This document shows, in pieces, positions 51,291-59,293 of a stretch of 64,000 nucleotides of DNA. Made by a program: the position numbers and the translations under genes. Below the pieces are notes generated by a model. It had not been told where the DNA came from. It searched no databases and worked only from the letters and a program-made list of their open reading frames with translations. The stretch comes from Streptomyces sp. NBC_00820 (GTDB taxonomy: Bacteria; Actinomycetota; Actinomycetes; Streptomycetales; Streptomycetaceae): the NCBI RefSeq assembly GCF_036347055.1, contig NZ_CP108882.1, forward strand, positions 7,366,001-7,430,000. The letters are read 5' to 3'. Position 1 is the stretch's first letter. The number at the start of each line of letters is the position of its first letter.

Positions 51291-51536
51291 ATGACCGAAC
51301 AATCAGCCCCTTACATCTCGCATCCGCGGATCCTGGTGCTGGGGGTGTGCCAGGGCAAGCCGGGCGAGCCGCCGTTCCGGATCATGGAGATCGACGGTCA
51401 GGTGATCGGTGAGGTCACGTCCATCACCGGCGTGCTGGAGGCCGCCGCCTTCCATGGCATCACCATCCACGACCTGGACGATCCGGATGTGATCCGCTGG
51501 GTGGGCGGCGGCAAGTTCACCTGGCGGCCGCACTGA
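51291..51536 (+). CDS. Small conserved actinobacterial protein, likely leaderless
   Basis: An 81-residue protein: MTEQSAPYISHPRILVLGVC at the start, FRIMEIDGQVIGEVTSITGV in the middle and VGGGKFTWRP at the end. It is compact, soluble and without Cys clusters or membrane helices. I recognise it only as a typical small Streptomyces hypothetical. There is no ribosome site before the ATG at 51291, but a -10-like TAGGCT lies at 51278-51283, so transcription likely starts at the ATG itself. Codon use is strongly GC3-biased, as expected for a real gene. Confidence 0.75.
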   Translation: MTEQSAPYISHPRILVLGVCQGKPGEPPFRIMEIDGQVIGEVTSITGVLEAAAFHGITIHDLDDPDVIRWVGGGKFTWRPH

Positions 51537-51548
51537 GCCGTAGAAGGC

Positions 51549-52781
51549 TCAGCCGACCGTCCACTTCTGGTTCGCCCCGCCGGTGCACGTCCAGATCTGC
51601 AGACGGGTGCCGTTGGCCGAGGAGTTCCCGGTCACGTCCAGACACTTGTCGGCCTGCGGATTGACGATGTCGTGCGCCGCCGAGACGGCCCATTTCTGGT
51701 TCGCCGCGCCCGAGCAGTCCCACAGCTGGGTGACCGAGCCGTCCGCCGTGCCGTTGTCCTTCACGTCGAGGCACTTGCCGAGCGCCCGGATCGTGCCGTC
51801 CGAGCCGACCGTCCACTGCTGCGCGGCGGTGCCGTTGCAGTCGTAGAGCTGGACCGGGGTGCCGTTGGCGGAGTTCGCGGCGGCCACGTCCGCGCACTTG
51901 CCCGCCAGGCCCCGGATGGCCACGCCGGCCGCGCTGCCGCTCGTCGTCACCGACACCGAGTCCACCACCAGCTGCTGCGGGAACTGCGTCGAGCCGTCCG
52001 GGTCGCCCGGCCAGTAGCCGCCGACGGCGAGGTTCAGGATGAGGAAGAACGGCTTGTTGAACACCCAGGTCTTCCCGCCCAGGTCGGCGGGTGTGCGCCG
52101 CTGGTAGACGTTGCCGTCGACCGACCAGGTGATCGAGTCGGGTGCCCAGTCGACGGCGAAGCTGTGGAACGCGTCCGCGAAGGCCTGGCCGCCCGGCAGG
52201 GAGTAGGGCGCGCCTATGCCGCCCGAGCCGGAGTAGCCGGGGCCGTGGATGGTGCCGTGCACGGTCGAGGGCTCGAAGCCGACGTTCTCCATCACGTCGA
52301 TCTCACCCGAGTCCGGCCAGTTGACGGGCGTGCCGAGCATCCAGAACGCCGGCCACATGCCCTGCCCGCGCGGGATCTTCATCCGGGCCTCGACGTGCCC
52401 GTACTGTGCGTTGAACTTTCCGGCCGTGTTCATCCGGGCCGAGGTGTACTGGCAACTTCCGTACCAGCACTGGTAGTTCGCCGGATTCTCCTTGCGGGCC
52501 GTGATCACCAGATGGCCCTGGCCGTCCAGGGCCGCGTTGTGCGTACCCGAGGTGTAGTACTGCCGCTCGTGGTTGTTGACGTTGTCGCCGGTCTCCAGCG
52601 TCCACTTCGAGGAGTCGACGGCCGCGCCGGCGGCCCCGTCGAAGGTGTCGGAGAACGTGGTGGCGGCCGCGGCCGCCGGCGCGGCGCTCTGCGCGTGCGC
52701 CGGGGCCACGGCGGCCGAGCCGACCAGGGCGACGGACAGGGCGGCGAACAGGCATCTGCGGAGCAGGCGTGGGGAGGCCAT
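51549..52781 (-). CDS. Secreted GH16 beta-glucanase with ricin-B lectin domain
   Basis: A 410-residue exported enzyme. Signal peptide about 1-30 (LFAALSVALVGSAAVAPAHA). GH16 catalytic domain about 40-275: the catalytic motif is GEIDVMENVG with nucleophile Glu160 and acid/base Glu165, and W-rich substrate segments GMWPAFWMLG and FNKPFFLILNLAVGG. A CBM13/ricin-B trefoil (about 282-410) shows three repeats ending in QLYDCNGTAAQQW, QLWDCSGAANQKW and QIWTCTGGANQKW. It should cut beta-1,3-glucans such as laminarin or fungal wall glucan. The ATG at 52781 has GGAG upstream. Confidence 0.95.
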   Translation of the reverse strand: MASPRLLRRCLFAALSVALVGSAAVAPAHAQSAAPAAAAATTFSDTFDGAAGAAVDSSKWTLETGDNVNNHERQYYTSGTHNAALDGQGHLVITARKENPANYQCWYGSCQYTSARMNTAGKFNAQYGHVEARMKIPRGQGMWPAFWMLGTPVNWPDSGEIDVMENVGFEPSTVHGTIHGPGYSGSGGIGAPYSLPGGQAFADAFHSFAVDWAPDSITWSVDGNVYQRRTPADLGGKTWVFNKPFFLILNLAVGGYWPGDPDGSTQFPQQLVVDSVSVTTSGSAAGVAIRGLAGKCADVAAANSANGTPVQLYDCNGTAAQQWTVGSDGTIRALGKCLDVKDNGTADGSVTQLWDCSGAANQKWAVSAAHDIVNPQADKCLDVTGNSSANGTRLQIWTCTGGANQKWTVG

Positions 52782-52874
52782 GACTCTCCGTTTCACGTGG
52801 GGGTGTGATGCCTCTTGATTTAAGGAGTGAGATATGGGCGCGTCAATACCTTGGTACAGACCTGTAGTCGGCGG

Positions 52875-53540
52875 TCACCCGTCCACCTGCTTGCGCACCC
52901 GCGCGTGCACCGCCCGTCCGAGCCGTCGCCCCAGGAGCAGCCAACCCACCAGTGCCCCGCTGGTGTTGAGGATGACGTCGTCGATGTCGAAGGCGCGCCC
53001 GGTGATCAGCGCGCCCTGGGTCAGCTCCACCATCAGCATCACCAGCGCCGTGAGGAACAGCACGCGCAGGACCCCTCGCGCACGCGGGGCGAGCACCGGT
53101 ACGAGCACCCCGAACGGAATGCCGAGGACGATGTTCCCGCCGACCTGCTTGAGCGCGTCGCGCAACTGCGCCTGGTTCAGGTAGGCCTGGAGGGAGCGGC
53201 CGGGGTGCAGATTGCTGTGCGTCAGGGCCACCGACGCGGGGGAAGGCCGCAAGGTGAGCCGGGCGAGGACGACGGCGAACGCCACCATGCAGACGAAGGC
53301 GAGCAGCATCGCCAGGAGCCGCAGGGGGAGGGGGAGGGGTCGCTGTCCGGGAACCGGGCGCTCTTCCGCGGAGCCGCGCCCCTTCGGGGACCGGCGCACC
53401 GCGATGATCCGGCGCCGGCGCGGCGAGCGGTGTTCCTCGGGGGCCGGATGCCGCTCGGATCCCGTCTTCGGCCCCCCGGGCCGTCCCCGCCACCGCGGGG
53501 CGCGCAAGACCTCGGGCAGGCGTAGGGCGGTACGGCTCAT
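52875..53540 (-). CDS. VanZ-like membrane protein
   Basis: A 221-residue protein. The first 70 residues are basic, Arg/Pro-rich and probably cytoplasmic. About four membrane helices follow, with the VanZ-family motifs VGGNIVLGIPFGVLVP, LMVELTQGALITGRAFDIDD and VILNTSGALVGWLLLG. The conserved Glu/Gln (ELTQ) and Asp pair (DIDD) are present. VanZ of enterococci gives low-level teicoplanin resistance; distant chromosomal homologs have unknown roles at the envelope. No van operon is adjacent, so resistance is not inferred. Start ATG at 53540. Confidence 0.88.
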   Translation of the reverse strand: MSRTALRLPEVLRAPRWRGRPGGPKTGSERHPAPEEHRSPRRRRIIAVRRSPKGRGSAEERPVPGQRPLPLPLRLLAMLLAFVCMVAFAVVLARLTLRPSPASVALTHSNLHPGRSLQAYLNQAQLRDALKQVGGNIVLGIPFGVLVPVLAPRARGVLRVLFLTALVMLMVELTQGALITGRAFDIDDVILNTSGALVGWLLLGRRLGRAVHARVRKQVDG

Positions 53541-53833
53541 TCGGTCCTCCAGACCTCAACGTCCCCGTGTCATAGGGCGGTTACCCGAAGCACGGCCGAC
53601 GATGCCGCCGCCGCCACGGCTCCGTGTGCGCGCCGGAGGTTTCGTTCACGCTCCCGGGGCGACCCGGTGCGCGGACCCGCGTGCCGTCGCCCCCGACGGG
53701 GCCCGCGGTGCTTGGATGCCCGGAGCGGAGCGGTATGTGCGAAGTGGCTGATGCATGCGGAGAACGATGGATTCCTCGGGGAATCGACGAAATCCGCCCG
53801 AAAGCCCGGAGAAGTGAACCCAGGAGGTGGTGG
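53541..53833. promoter_or_regulatory. Promoter region of the antiporter operon
   Basis: Non-coding 290 bp between the divergent VanZ-like gene and the antiporter operon. It contains the interrupted palindrome GATTCC-TCGG-GGAATC (53770-53785), 48 bp before the first antiporter gene, a candidate operator. No clear promoter boxes assigned. Confidence 0.4.
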
Positions 53834-54028
53834 ATGACCCGGCGCGCGGACCCGCGTACGGTCCTCCTCGCCCTCGGTGAACTGCTCGCCTGGTGGGCCG
53901 GGCTCGCCCTGCTGTGGCTGGTGTTCATCACGTCGCTCTCCACCCTGGAGCTGGCCGTGGGCGCGGGTGCGGCCGCCGTGAGCGCGGCGGCGGCCCGCGC
54001 CGGGCGGAAGGCGGTGTGCCGGCGGTGA
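53834..54028 (+). CDS. Mini MrpE-like antiporter subunit
   Basis: A 64-residue membrane protein with about two helices (ELLAWWAGLALLWLVFITSL; ELAVGAGAAAVSAAAARAG). It resembles the N-terminal membrane part of MrpE/MnhE and lacks the usual 80-100 residue cytoplasmic domain. The start is set by AGGAGG 7 nt upstream of the ATG at 53834; the frame is open further upstream but unsupported. It overlaps the next gene by 4 nt (GTGA). As first gene of a six-gene operon it occupies the MbhA/MrpE position of Mbh/Mrp antiporter modules. Confidence 0.7.
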   Translation: MTRRADPRTVLLALGELLAWWAGLALLWLVFITSLSTLELAVGAGAAAVSAAAARAGRKAVCRR

Positions 54029-54477
54029 ACGGCTGGATCCTGGCGGCGACCGTCGAGCTGGGCGGGGGAGGGGCGGCCGTTCTGTGGGGCGTGACCACCG
54101 GCCCGACGGCCCGCCGCGCCGTCGCCCAGAACCTGGCCACCTCCGTGGTCTGCCCGGCCCTCCTGCTGCTCGCCCAGGGCTACGGCCGCCCGTCCTATCT
54201 CGACCTCGCCCTGCTCGCGGCCATCCTGGGGCCCGTCGGCACACTCGTCTTCGCCCGCCTCCTCGCCGACGAGGAGGAGCGCGACCGGACCGGTGCCCGG
54301 GGGCCGACCTGGGCTGCCGCGGCCCTGTGCGCGGCCGTCGTGGTCGCGCTGTGCGTGGCCACCGGCCCGAGCCGCGCCCTGGCCAAGCCGGTGGTGATCG
54401 GAGCACTGGTGATCACCGGGAACTTCGTCGCCTCACGCGCGCTGTCGAGCGGCCTCCGCGGGGTGCGGGGTGACTGA
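54025..54477 (+). CDS. MrpF-MrpG-like fused antiporter subunit
   Basis: A 150-residue membrane protein. Residues 1-90 match MrpF/MnhF: a helix at each end and SYLDLALLAAILGPVGTLVF, the F signature (YLDxAL...GT..F). Residues 95-150 add two helices (AAALCAAVVVALCVATGPSR; PVVIGALVITGNFVASRALS) that resemble the second half of MrpG, which in relatives reads KALLLxxFLLxTxPVAAHxLA. I infer an F-G fusion with a shortened G. The GTG at 54025 overlaps the previous stop. A 140 bp gap follows with no further G-like gene. Confidence 0.68.
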   Translation: MNGWILAATVELGGGGAAVLWGVTTGPTARRAVAQNLATSVVCPALLLLAQGYGRPSYLDLALLAAILGPVGTLVFARLLADEEERDRTGARGPTWAAAALCAAVVVALCVATGPSRALAKPVVIGALVITGNFVASRALSSGLRGVRGD

Positions 54478-54617
54478 CGCGGTGCGGTGTGGATGCGGAT
54501 GCGGGCGTGAGCGTGGGTGCGGGCTCGCGGAGGCGGTTGCGGAGCGGCGCGTGCAAGGGGTCGTCGGGGTCGCCGGAGCCGTCGCGCCGCGCAGTGTGCC
54601 GGGGCCGGAGGTGTCGC

Positions 54618-54875
54618 GTGGCTGACGCCCTCGTCGTCGTCCTCCTGCTGGTGGCCGCCTGCGCCACCGCCGCCGTGGCCGTGCGCGATCCGGCCCGGCA
54701 GGCACTCGTGCTGTCGGTGCTCGGTCTCGTCCTGGCCGTCCTGTTCACGGTGCTGCAGGCCCCGGACGTCGGCCTGTCCCAGCTGGCCGTCGGATCCACG
54801 CTCACCCCGCTGCTGATCATGCTGGCGGCGCGCAAGGTCAGGCGGCGCGGCCGGACCGAGGACGACCCCCGGTGA
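54618..54875 (+). CDS. DUF4040/MbhD-like antiporter subunit
   Basis: An 85-residue protein with two or three helices (ALVVVLLLVAACATAAVAVR; ALVLSVLGLVLAVLFTVLQA) and the DUF4040 motif PDVGLSQLAVGSTLTPLLIM. In Mrp complexes this piece is part of the C-terminal extension of MrpA; in membrane-bound hydrogenases it is the separate subunit MbhD. The GTG at 54618 has GGAGG 6 nt upstream. Its stop overlaps the next start (GTGA). Confidence 0.82.
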   Translation: MADALVVVLLLVAACATAAVAVRDPARQALVLSVLGLVLAVLFTVLQAPDVGLSQLAVGSTLTPLLIMLAARKVRRRGRTEDDPR

Positions 54876-55600
54876 GCCGCCGCCTGCGCCTGTGGCTGCT
54901 GGCCACCGGGAGCGCCGGAGTGGCCGCGCTGCTGGTCGCCGCCGCACTCGATCTGCCCGCCTTCGGCGGCCGATGGCACCCGTACGGCGAACGCGCCGTG
55001 CAGGCCTCGCTCTCCCGGCGCACCGCCAACACCATCGCCTCCGTCAACTTCGACCAACGCGCCTACGACACCCTCGGCGAGATCGGCATCCTGTTCGCCG
55101 CCGTCCTCGGCTGCGTGGTCCTCCTGCGCCTGGCCCGCGACGAACACCGGGCGCGGCCGGAACCCGCCGAGGTGGCCCGCCCGGTCCGCCGCTACGCGCT
55201 GATCGTGCTGCCCGTCGCGCTGCTCACCGGCATCTACCTCGTCGCCCACGGCCAGCTCAGTCCGGGCGGCGGCTTCCAGGGCGGGGTCGTCGCGGCCACC
55301 GCCCTGCACCTGCTGTACCTCGGCGCCGACTACCGCGCGCTGGAACGGGCCCGCCCCCTCGCCGTGTTCGAGACCACCGACGCACTCGCCGTCGGCGCGT
55401 ACGTCGTCCTCGGCCTCGCCGGTGTCGTAGCGGGCACCGCGTGCCTGGCCAACACGCTGCTGCCCTACGGCACCTTCAACACGCTGTCCTCCGGCGGCGC
55501 CGTCCCCCTGCTGAACGCGGCCGTCGGCATGGAGGTGGCGAGCGCGGTCGTCGTCCTGCTCGCCGGATTCCTGGACCAGGCCGTCGAGATCGAGGAGTGA
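54872..55600 (+). CDS. MbhE-MrpB-type fused antiporter subunit
   Basis: A 242-residue membrane protein. The N-terminal half carries the MbhE-like signature NFDQRAYDTLGEIGILFAAV after two helices. The C-terminal half is MrpB/MnhB: ALLTGIYLVAHGQLSPGGGF then QGGVVAATALHLLYLGADYR. SSGGAVPLLNAAVGMEVASA follows, near the C-terminal helix. Fusing these matches MbhE plus MbhF of archaeal hydrogenases. The GTG at 54872 overlaps the MbhD-like stop, so the two are coupled. Confidence 0.85.
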   Translation: MSRRLRLWLLATGSAGVAALLVAAALDLPAFGGRWHPYGERAVQASLSRRTANTIASVNFDQRAYDTLGEIGILFAAVLGCVVLLRLARDEHRARPEPAEVARPVRRYALIVLPVALLTGIYLVAHGQLSPGGGFQGGVVAATALHLLYLGADYRALERARPLAVFETTDALAVGAYVVLGLAGVVAGTACLANTLLPYGTFNTLSSGGAVPLLNAAVGMEVASAVVVLLAGFLDQAVEIEE

Positions 55601-55619
55601 CACGGGAGTTGAGCACACC

Positions 55620-55970
55620 GTGATGCACGTCTTTCCCTACCTGGTCGCCGCCTACGTCTTCCTGACCGGCTGCCACGGCCTCGCCACCAGCCGGAACCTG
55701 ATCCACGCGGTCGGCTGTCTCGCCGTGTGCCAGTCGTCCACGTACATCCTGCTGCTGGCGGTCGGCTACCGGGACGGGGGGACCGCGCCGGTCTTCTCCG
55801 ACATCCGGCCCGGCTCGCGTCCGCTGGTGGATCCCGTCGTCCAGGCCCTCACGCTCACCGACATCGTCGTCGGCGCCACCGTCACCGCGCTGCTGCTCGC
55901 GCTGGTCCTGCAGATCGCCAAGCGGCACGGCACGGTCGACCCCGACGAGCTGAGAGAGCTGCGCGGCTGA
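55620..55970 (+). CDS. mnhC: MrpC (NuoK-like) antiporter subunit
   Basis: A 116-residue protein with three membrane helices of the NuoK/MrpC type: MHVFPYLVAAYVFLTGCHGL, NLIHAVGCLAVCQSSTYILL, and LTDIVVGATVTALLLALVLQ. The last contains the family T(D/N)IVVGxxxTAL motif. The gene starts at GTG 55620 or ATG 55623. It overlaps the next gene by one base (TGATG). It would pair with the large MrpD-like subunit in the antiporter. Confidence 0.9.
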   Translation: MMHVFPYLVAAYVFLTGCHGLATSRNLIHAVGCLAVCQSSTYILLLAVGYRDGGTAPVFSDIRPGSRPLVDPVVQALTLTDIVVGATVTALLLALVLQIAKRHGTVDPDELRELRG

Positions 55971-57736
55971 TGCGTCACCTGCTTCCACTGCTCGTCGCCG
56001 TACCGCTGCTCGGCGCCGCCCTGCTGGTGGCCCTGGGCCGCCTGCTGCCGCGGGCCGCCGCGGAGATCACCGGGTGCGCGGTCTCCGCGGCCACCGCCGC
56101 CCTCGCCCTGGTGCTGCTCCTCGACTCCTCGCCGCCGCTGGTCGAATGGGTCGGGAACTGGCGCCCGGTCGACGGGCGGAGCGTCGGCATCGTGCTGACC
56201 GGGGACGGTCCCGCCCTCGGCACGGCCGCGCTCGCCTCGTTGCTGACGTGCGCGGCACTCGCCTACTCCTGGCGCTACTTCGAGGAGCCGCCTCGCGGTC
56301 ACGCCGGCGCGTTCCCGGCTCTGCTGCTGGTCTTCCAGGGGGCCATGTGCGGCTTCGTGATCGCCGGGGACCTGTTCGACCTCTTCGTCTTCTTCGAGCT
56401 GATGAGCGTCGTCGCCTACGTGCTGACGGGCTACCGCATCGACGACGCCAAGGCGGTGCAGGGCGCGTTCACCTTCGGCGTCGTCAACTCCTGCGGCGCG
56501 TACGCGATGTTGCTGGGCATCGGCCTGCTGTACGCCAGGACCGGCGAACTGGGGATGGCGATGATCGGACGCGGCCTCGACGAGAGGGCCCCGGACGGCG
56601 GCCCGGACGCGCTGGTCCTCGCCGGGTTCGTGCTGGTGCTGACCGGACTGCTGGTCAAGGCGGCCGCCGTCCCCTTCCACTTCTGGCTCCCCGACGCACA
56701 CGCCGTCGCCCCCACCCCGGTGTGCATGCTGCTGTCCGGCGTGATGGTGGAACTGGGCGTCTACGGCGTCTGGCGGGTCTACGGCACCGTCTTCTCCGGC
56801 CCCGGCGGCATCCCGGCCCCCGACCTGACCCGGGTCCTGGTCACCCTCGGCGTGCTCACGGCCGCCGTCGGCGCGGTCATGTGCTGGTACCAGCGGCACA
56901 TCAAACGCCTGCTGGCCTACTCCACCGTCGCGCACACCGGCCTGTTCCTGATCGGGCTCGGCGTGCTCACTCCCGAGGGCGACGACGGGGTCGCGCTGTA
57001 CATCCTCGGCCACGCCGGGGTGAAGGCCGCGCTGTTCGCCTGCACCGGCGCCCTCCTCGACCGCTACGGCAGCGTCGACGAGCACGAACTGCACGGCAGA
57101 GCCGGGGCGATGCGCGGGTTCGCGGTGATGTTCGCGGTGGGCGGCCTCGCCCTGGCCGGCCTGCCGCCGTTCGGTACCGGGCTCGGCAAGGCCGTCACCG
57201 AGGAGGCGGTCGGCGGTCCGCTCACCGTCGTCTACGTGATCGCCTCCGCGATCACCGGGGGTGCCGTGCTGCGGGTCGCCGCCCGCGTGTTCCTGGGACT
57301 CGGGCCGCGCCCGGAGGACGCCGCGGAGGAGACCGGCGGCTCCGACGAGCAGCCGGAGACCGGCGGCATCCTCAGCCGCGTCCCGGACAGCATGACCGCG
57401 GTGCCCGCCGTGCTGCTCGCCGGCGCCCTCGCCGTCGGCGTGGCCCCCGGCTTCGGCGATCTGGTCGCCCGCTCGGTCAACGAGGCCGGTTCCGGCGGCG
57501 CCCACGCCTTCGCGCACTGGACGGCACACGGCGTCCTGCTGGACCTCCTCGCCACGGCCCTGGCCGCGGGCCTCGCCGCCCTGGCCGTCACCCGCCCGCA
57601 CCGGGTCGCCGCCCCCGACTGGGCCCTGCCCCTGCGCCGCGTACAGTCGGGCCACATCGGCGACTACGTCGCCTGGCTCCTGATCGGCACCACCACACTG
57701 GCCGCGCTGGCCCTGCCGGCGGTGGTGGGCGGGTGA
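55970..57736 (+). CDS. mnhD: MrpD-like large antiporter subunit
   Basis: A 588-residue NuoM/N/MrpD homolog with about 14 helices. The helix-5 proton-channel acid is Glu143 in DLFVFFELMSVVAYVLTGYR; the helix-7 Lys230 is in LLVKAAAVPFHFWLPDAHAV; then QRHIKRLLAYSTVAHTGLFL and LAGLPPFGTGLGKAV. The C-terminus is longer than usual for MrpD, with an acidic loop after LGPRPEDAAEETGG. It is the only large antiporter-like subunit in the operon: no MrpA-type gene is present. It should move H+ against Na+ or another cation. A hairpin terminates the operon. Confidence 0.92.
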   Translation: MRHLLPLLVAVPLLGAALLVALGRLLPRAAAEITGCAVSAATAALALVLLLDSSPPLVEWVGNWRPVDGRSVGIVLTGDGPALGTAALASLLTCAALAYSWRYFEEPPRGHAGAFPALLLVFQGAMCGFVIAGDLFDLFVFFELMSVVAYVLTGYRIDDAKAVQGAFTFGVVNSCGAYAMLLGIGLLYARTGELGMAMIGRGLDERAPDGGPDALVLAGFVLVLTGLLVKAAAVPFHFWLPDAHAVAPTPVCMLLSGVMVELGVYGVWRVYGTVFSGPGGIPAPDLTRVLVTLGVLTAAVGAVMCWYQRHIKRLLAYSTVAHTGLFLIGLGVLTPEGDDGVALYILGHAGVKAALFACTGALLDRYGSVDEHELHGRAGAMRGFAVMFAVGGLALAGLPPFGTGLGKAVTEEAVGGPLTVVYVIASAITGGAVLRVAARVFLGLGPRPEDAAEETGGSDEQPETGGILSRVPDSMTAVPAVLLAGALAVGVAPGFGDLVARSVNEAGSGGAHAFAHWTAHGVLLDLLATALAAGLAALAVTRPHRVAAPDWALPLRRVQSGHIGDYVAWLLIGTTTLAALALPAVVGG

Positions 57737-57793
57737 ACGGAGTTGCCGCGGTCCCGTACGGACTCCGGGGCGGGTACGTATGCGCGAACGGCC

Positions 57794-57840
57794 GCCGGGA
57801 CCCCGTACTCGGCGGCTTCGGCTGAGCACGGGGTCCCGGC
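57794..57840. terminator. Terminator hairpin ending the antiporter operon
   Basis: GCCGGGACCCCGT (57794-57806) pairs exactly with ACGGGGTCCCGGC (57828-57840), 21-nt loop. It is shared by the converging DUF4230 gene. Confidence 0.78.
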
Positions 57841-57874
57841 GGAGGGCCTGGCAGAGGGGCGGACGGTCTGCCCG

Positions 57875-58537
57875 TCAGGGGTCGTAGGAGACGCGTACCT
57901 CCTTGAAGCCGAGGGAGCGCAGCAGGCCCTGGAGCATGTCGGTGGTGTTGGTCTCGGCCCGGGCGGTCAGCTCGCTGTCGTTCGCGGCTTCGCCGATGTG
58001 TTTCACGGCGAGTTTCTGCACCGCCTGCTCGCCGTTGGGGTTGTCCGAGAACAGGTCGCCGATGCGGTCGAGCAGCCCGCGCTGTTTGGAGACGGCGTAG
58101 GACCGGTCGGGGTCCAGGGCCGGTTTGCCGAGCCGGGCGTGCGGCAGCCGCAGGGTGGCTTTCGTGCGGTCGGAGTTGACCGTCACGTCCTTCTCGCCCA
58201 ACTTGCCGAGGTCGACATACGCGTCCACGGTGCCGGCGCCGACGTACAGGGTGCGGGTGCCGCGGATCGCGTCGGGCAGGTACTTGGCGTCCTTCTCCAG
58301 GTCCACCACGACCTGGAAGTTGCCCGAGGCGGCGTCGTAACGGCTCATGTCCTGGATCGACTTCAGGAGCGCGGGGCCGGAACGGTCGTGGGACTCGGTG
58401 CCGAACAGGTCCTTGATGCCCGGCAGTACGGCCAGCCGGATCCCGGCGAACAGTAACGCGAGCACCAGCGCGAGCGCTGCCAGGACCTTGGCCCAGCCGG
58501 GCATGCGCCGGGGCGGGCGTCTGACGGAAGTCGTCAT
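57875..58537 (-). CDS. DUF4230 domain membrane-anchored protein
   Basis: A 220-residue protein. One N-terminal membrane helix (VLAALALVLALLFAGIRLAV) follows a basic start, so the rest is probably extracytoplasmic. The domain contains LLKSIQDMSRYDAASGNFQV, TLYVGAGTVDAYVDLGKLGE and LRSLGFKEVRVSYDP, the DUF4230 pattern. The biochemical role of this family is unknown to me. Start ATG at 58537. Single gene. Confidence 0.85.
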   Translation of the reverse strand: MTTSVRRPPRRMPGWAKVLAALALVLALLFAGIRLAVLPGIKDLFGTESHDRSGPALLKSIQDMSRYDAASGNFQVVVDLEKDAKYLPDAIRGTRTLYVGAGTVDAYVDLGKLGEKDVTVNSDRTKATLRLPHARLGKPALDPDRSYAVSKQRGLLDRIGDLFSDNPNGEQAVQKLAVKHIGEAANDSELTARAETNTTDMLQGLLRSLGFKEVRVSYDP

Positions 58538-58681
58538 GTCGGCGGTCCTCCTTCCTGCCCCTCCGCATTCCCCCCGAACGCCGTGCCAGACCCTCTCGTT
58601 GACCGATTGGTACTCAATGACGTACGCGCGGGATCAATTCCCTTGCGAAATAGCCCGGTTCGGCCGTGAAGGGAGAAACGG

Positions 58682-59062
58682 TCACACCGGGCCGGGCGCG
58701 TTCTCGGACCGTCCGAGAACCGCGTCCAGCGTGGGGTGCGGAGGCAGCAGCCGGGTCAGACCGGTGACCCGGAAGACGCGCAGGGTCAGCGGGTGGGTGC
58801 ACACCAGGTACAGCCGCCCGCCGTGTTCGCGTAAGCGGCCGTGGGCCCGGTGGATCAGGCGCAGTCCCGAGCAGTCGAAGAACTCGACCGGCCGCAGGTC
58901 GAGCACGATCCGGGCGCCCGGCCGGCCGGTGGCCCGGTCCAGGAAGGGGAGGATCTCCGCCGCGGCGGAGATGTCGATCTCGCCCCGCAGCTCCAGGACC
59001 GTGTGCCCACGGTCCTCGTGTACGCGCAGATGCCGGGTGAACGGGGCGGGCTCCTGTCGCAC
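58682..59062 (-). CDS. STAS-domain anti-sigma factor antagonist-like protein
   Basis: A 126-residue STAS protein: TVLELRGEIDISAAAEILPF, then RIVLDLRPVEFFDCSGLRLI with the Ser (DCSG) that a kinase could phosphorylate. The layout matches Streptomyces BldG/RsbV-type anti-anti-sigma factors, though no anti-sigma kinase is adjacent. The GTG at 59062 has GGGAGG upstream at about 10 nt; a GTG at 59080 would add six residues but lacks a site. Likely partner: an unlinked RsbW-like kinase. Confidence 0.85.
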   Translation of the reverse strand: MRQEPAPFTRHLRVHEDRGHTVLELRGEIDISAAAEILPFLDRATGRPGARIVLDLRPVEFFDCSGLRLIHRAHGRLREHGGRLYLVCTHPLTLRVFRVTGLTRLLPPHPTLDAVLGRSENAPGPV

Positions 59063-59252
59063 GACGGCATCACCTCCCACCCGCGCCCGGAGGCCGCTGC
59101 CTCGCTCGCCAAGTTACCTTCGACAGAAGGAATTTGAGCATGTTCGATTGACATATGTCATCGAGTTTGACGCGAGTGGTTCGGTGGAGTCGTGTCCGTG
59201 TTCCGGTTCGTCCGGTCCGCCAGCCGGTCGTCCGGCCGGTCGTCCGGTCAGT

Positions 59253-59283
59253 CGACGGACCCGGCCGACGGCCGGGTCCGTCG
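59253..59283 (-). terminator. Terminator of the oxidoreductase gene
   Basis: CGACGGACCCGGCC (59253-59266) and GGCCGGGTCCGTCG (59270-59283) form a perfect 14 bp stem with a 3-nt loop, 10 nt downstream of the oxidoreductase stop on the minus strand. Adjacent CCGGTCGTCCGGC-type short repeats fill 59200-59250. Confidence 0.8.
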
Positions 59284-59293
59284 GCGGGACCGG

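Noticed and set aside
52875..53540. Glycopeptide (teicoplanin) resistance locus.
   Set aside because: Only a VanZ-like protein is present. There is no vanHAX, vanRS or vanY gene nearby, and distant VanZ homologs are common in Streptomyces.
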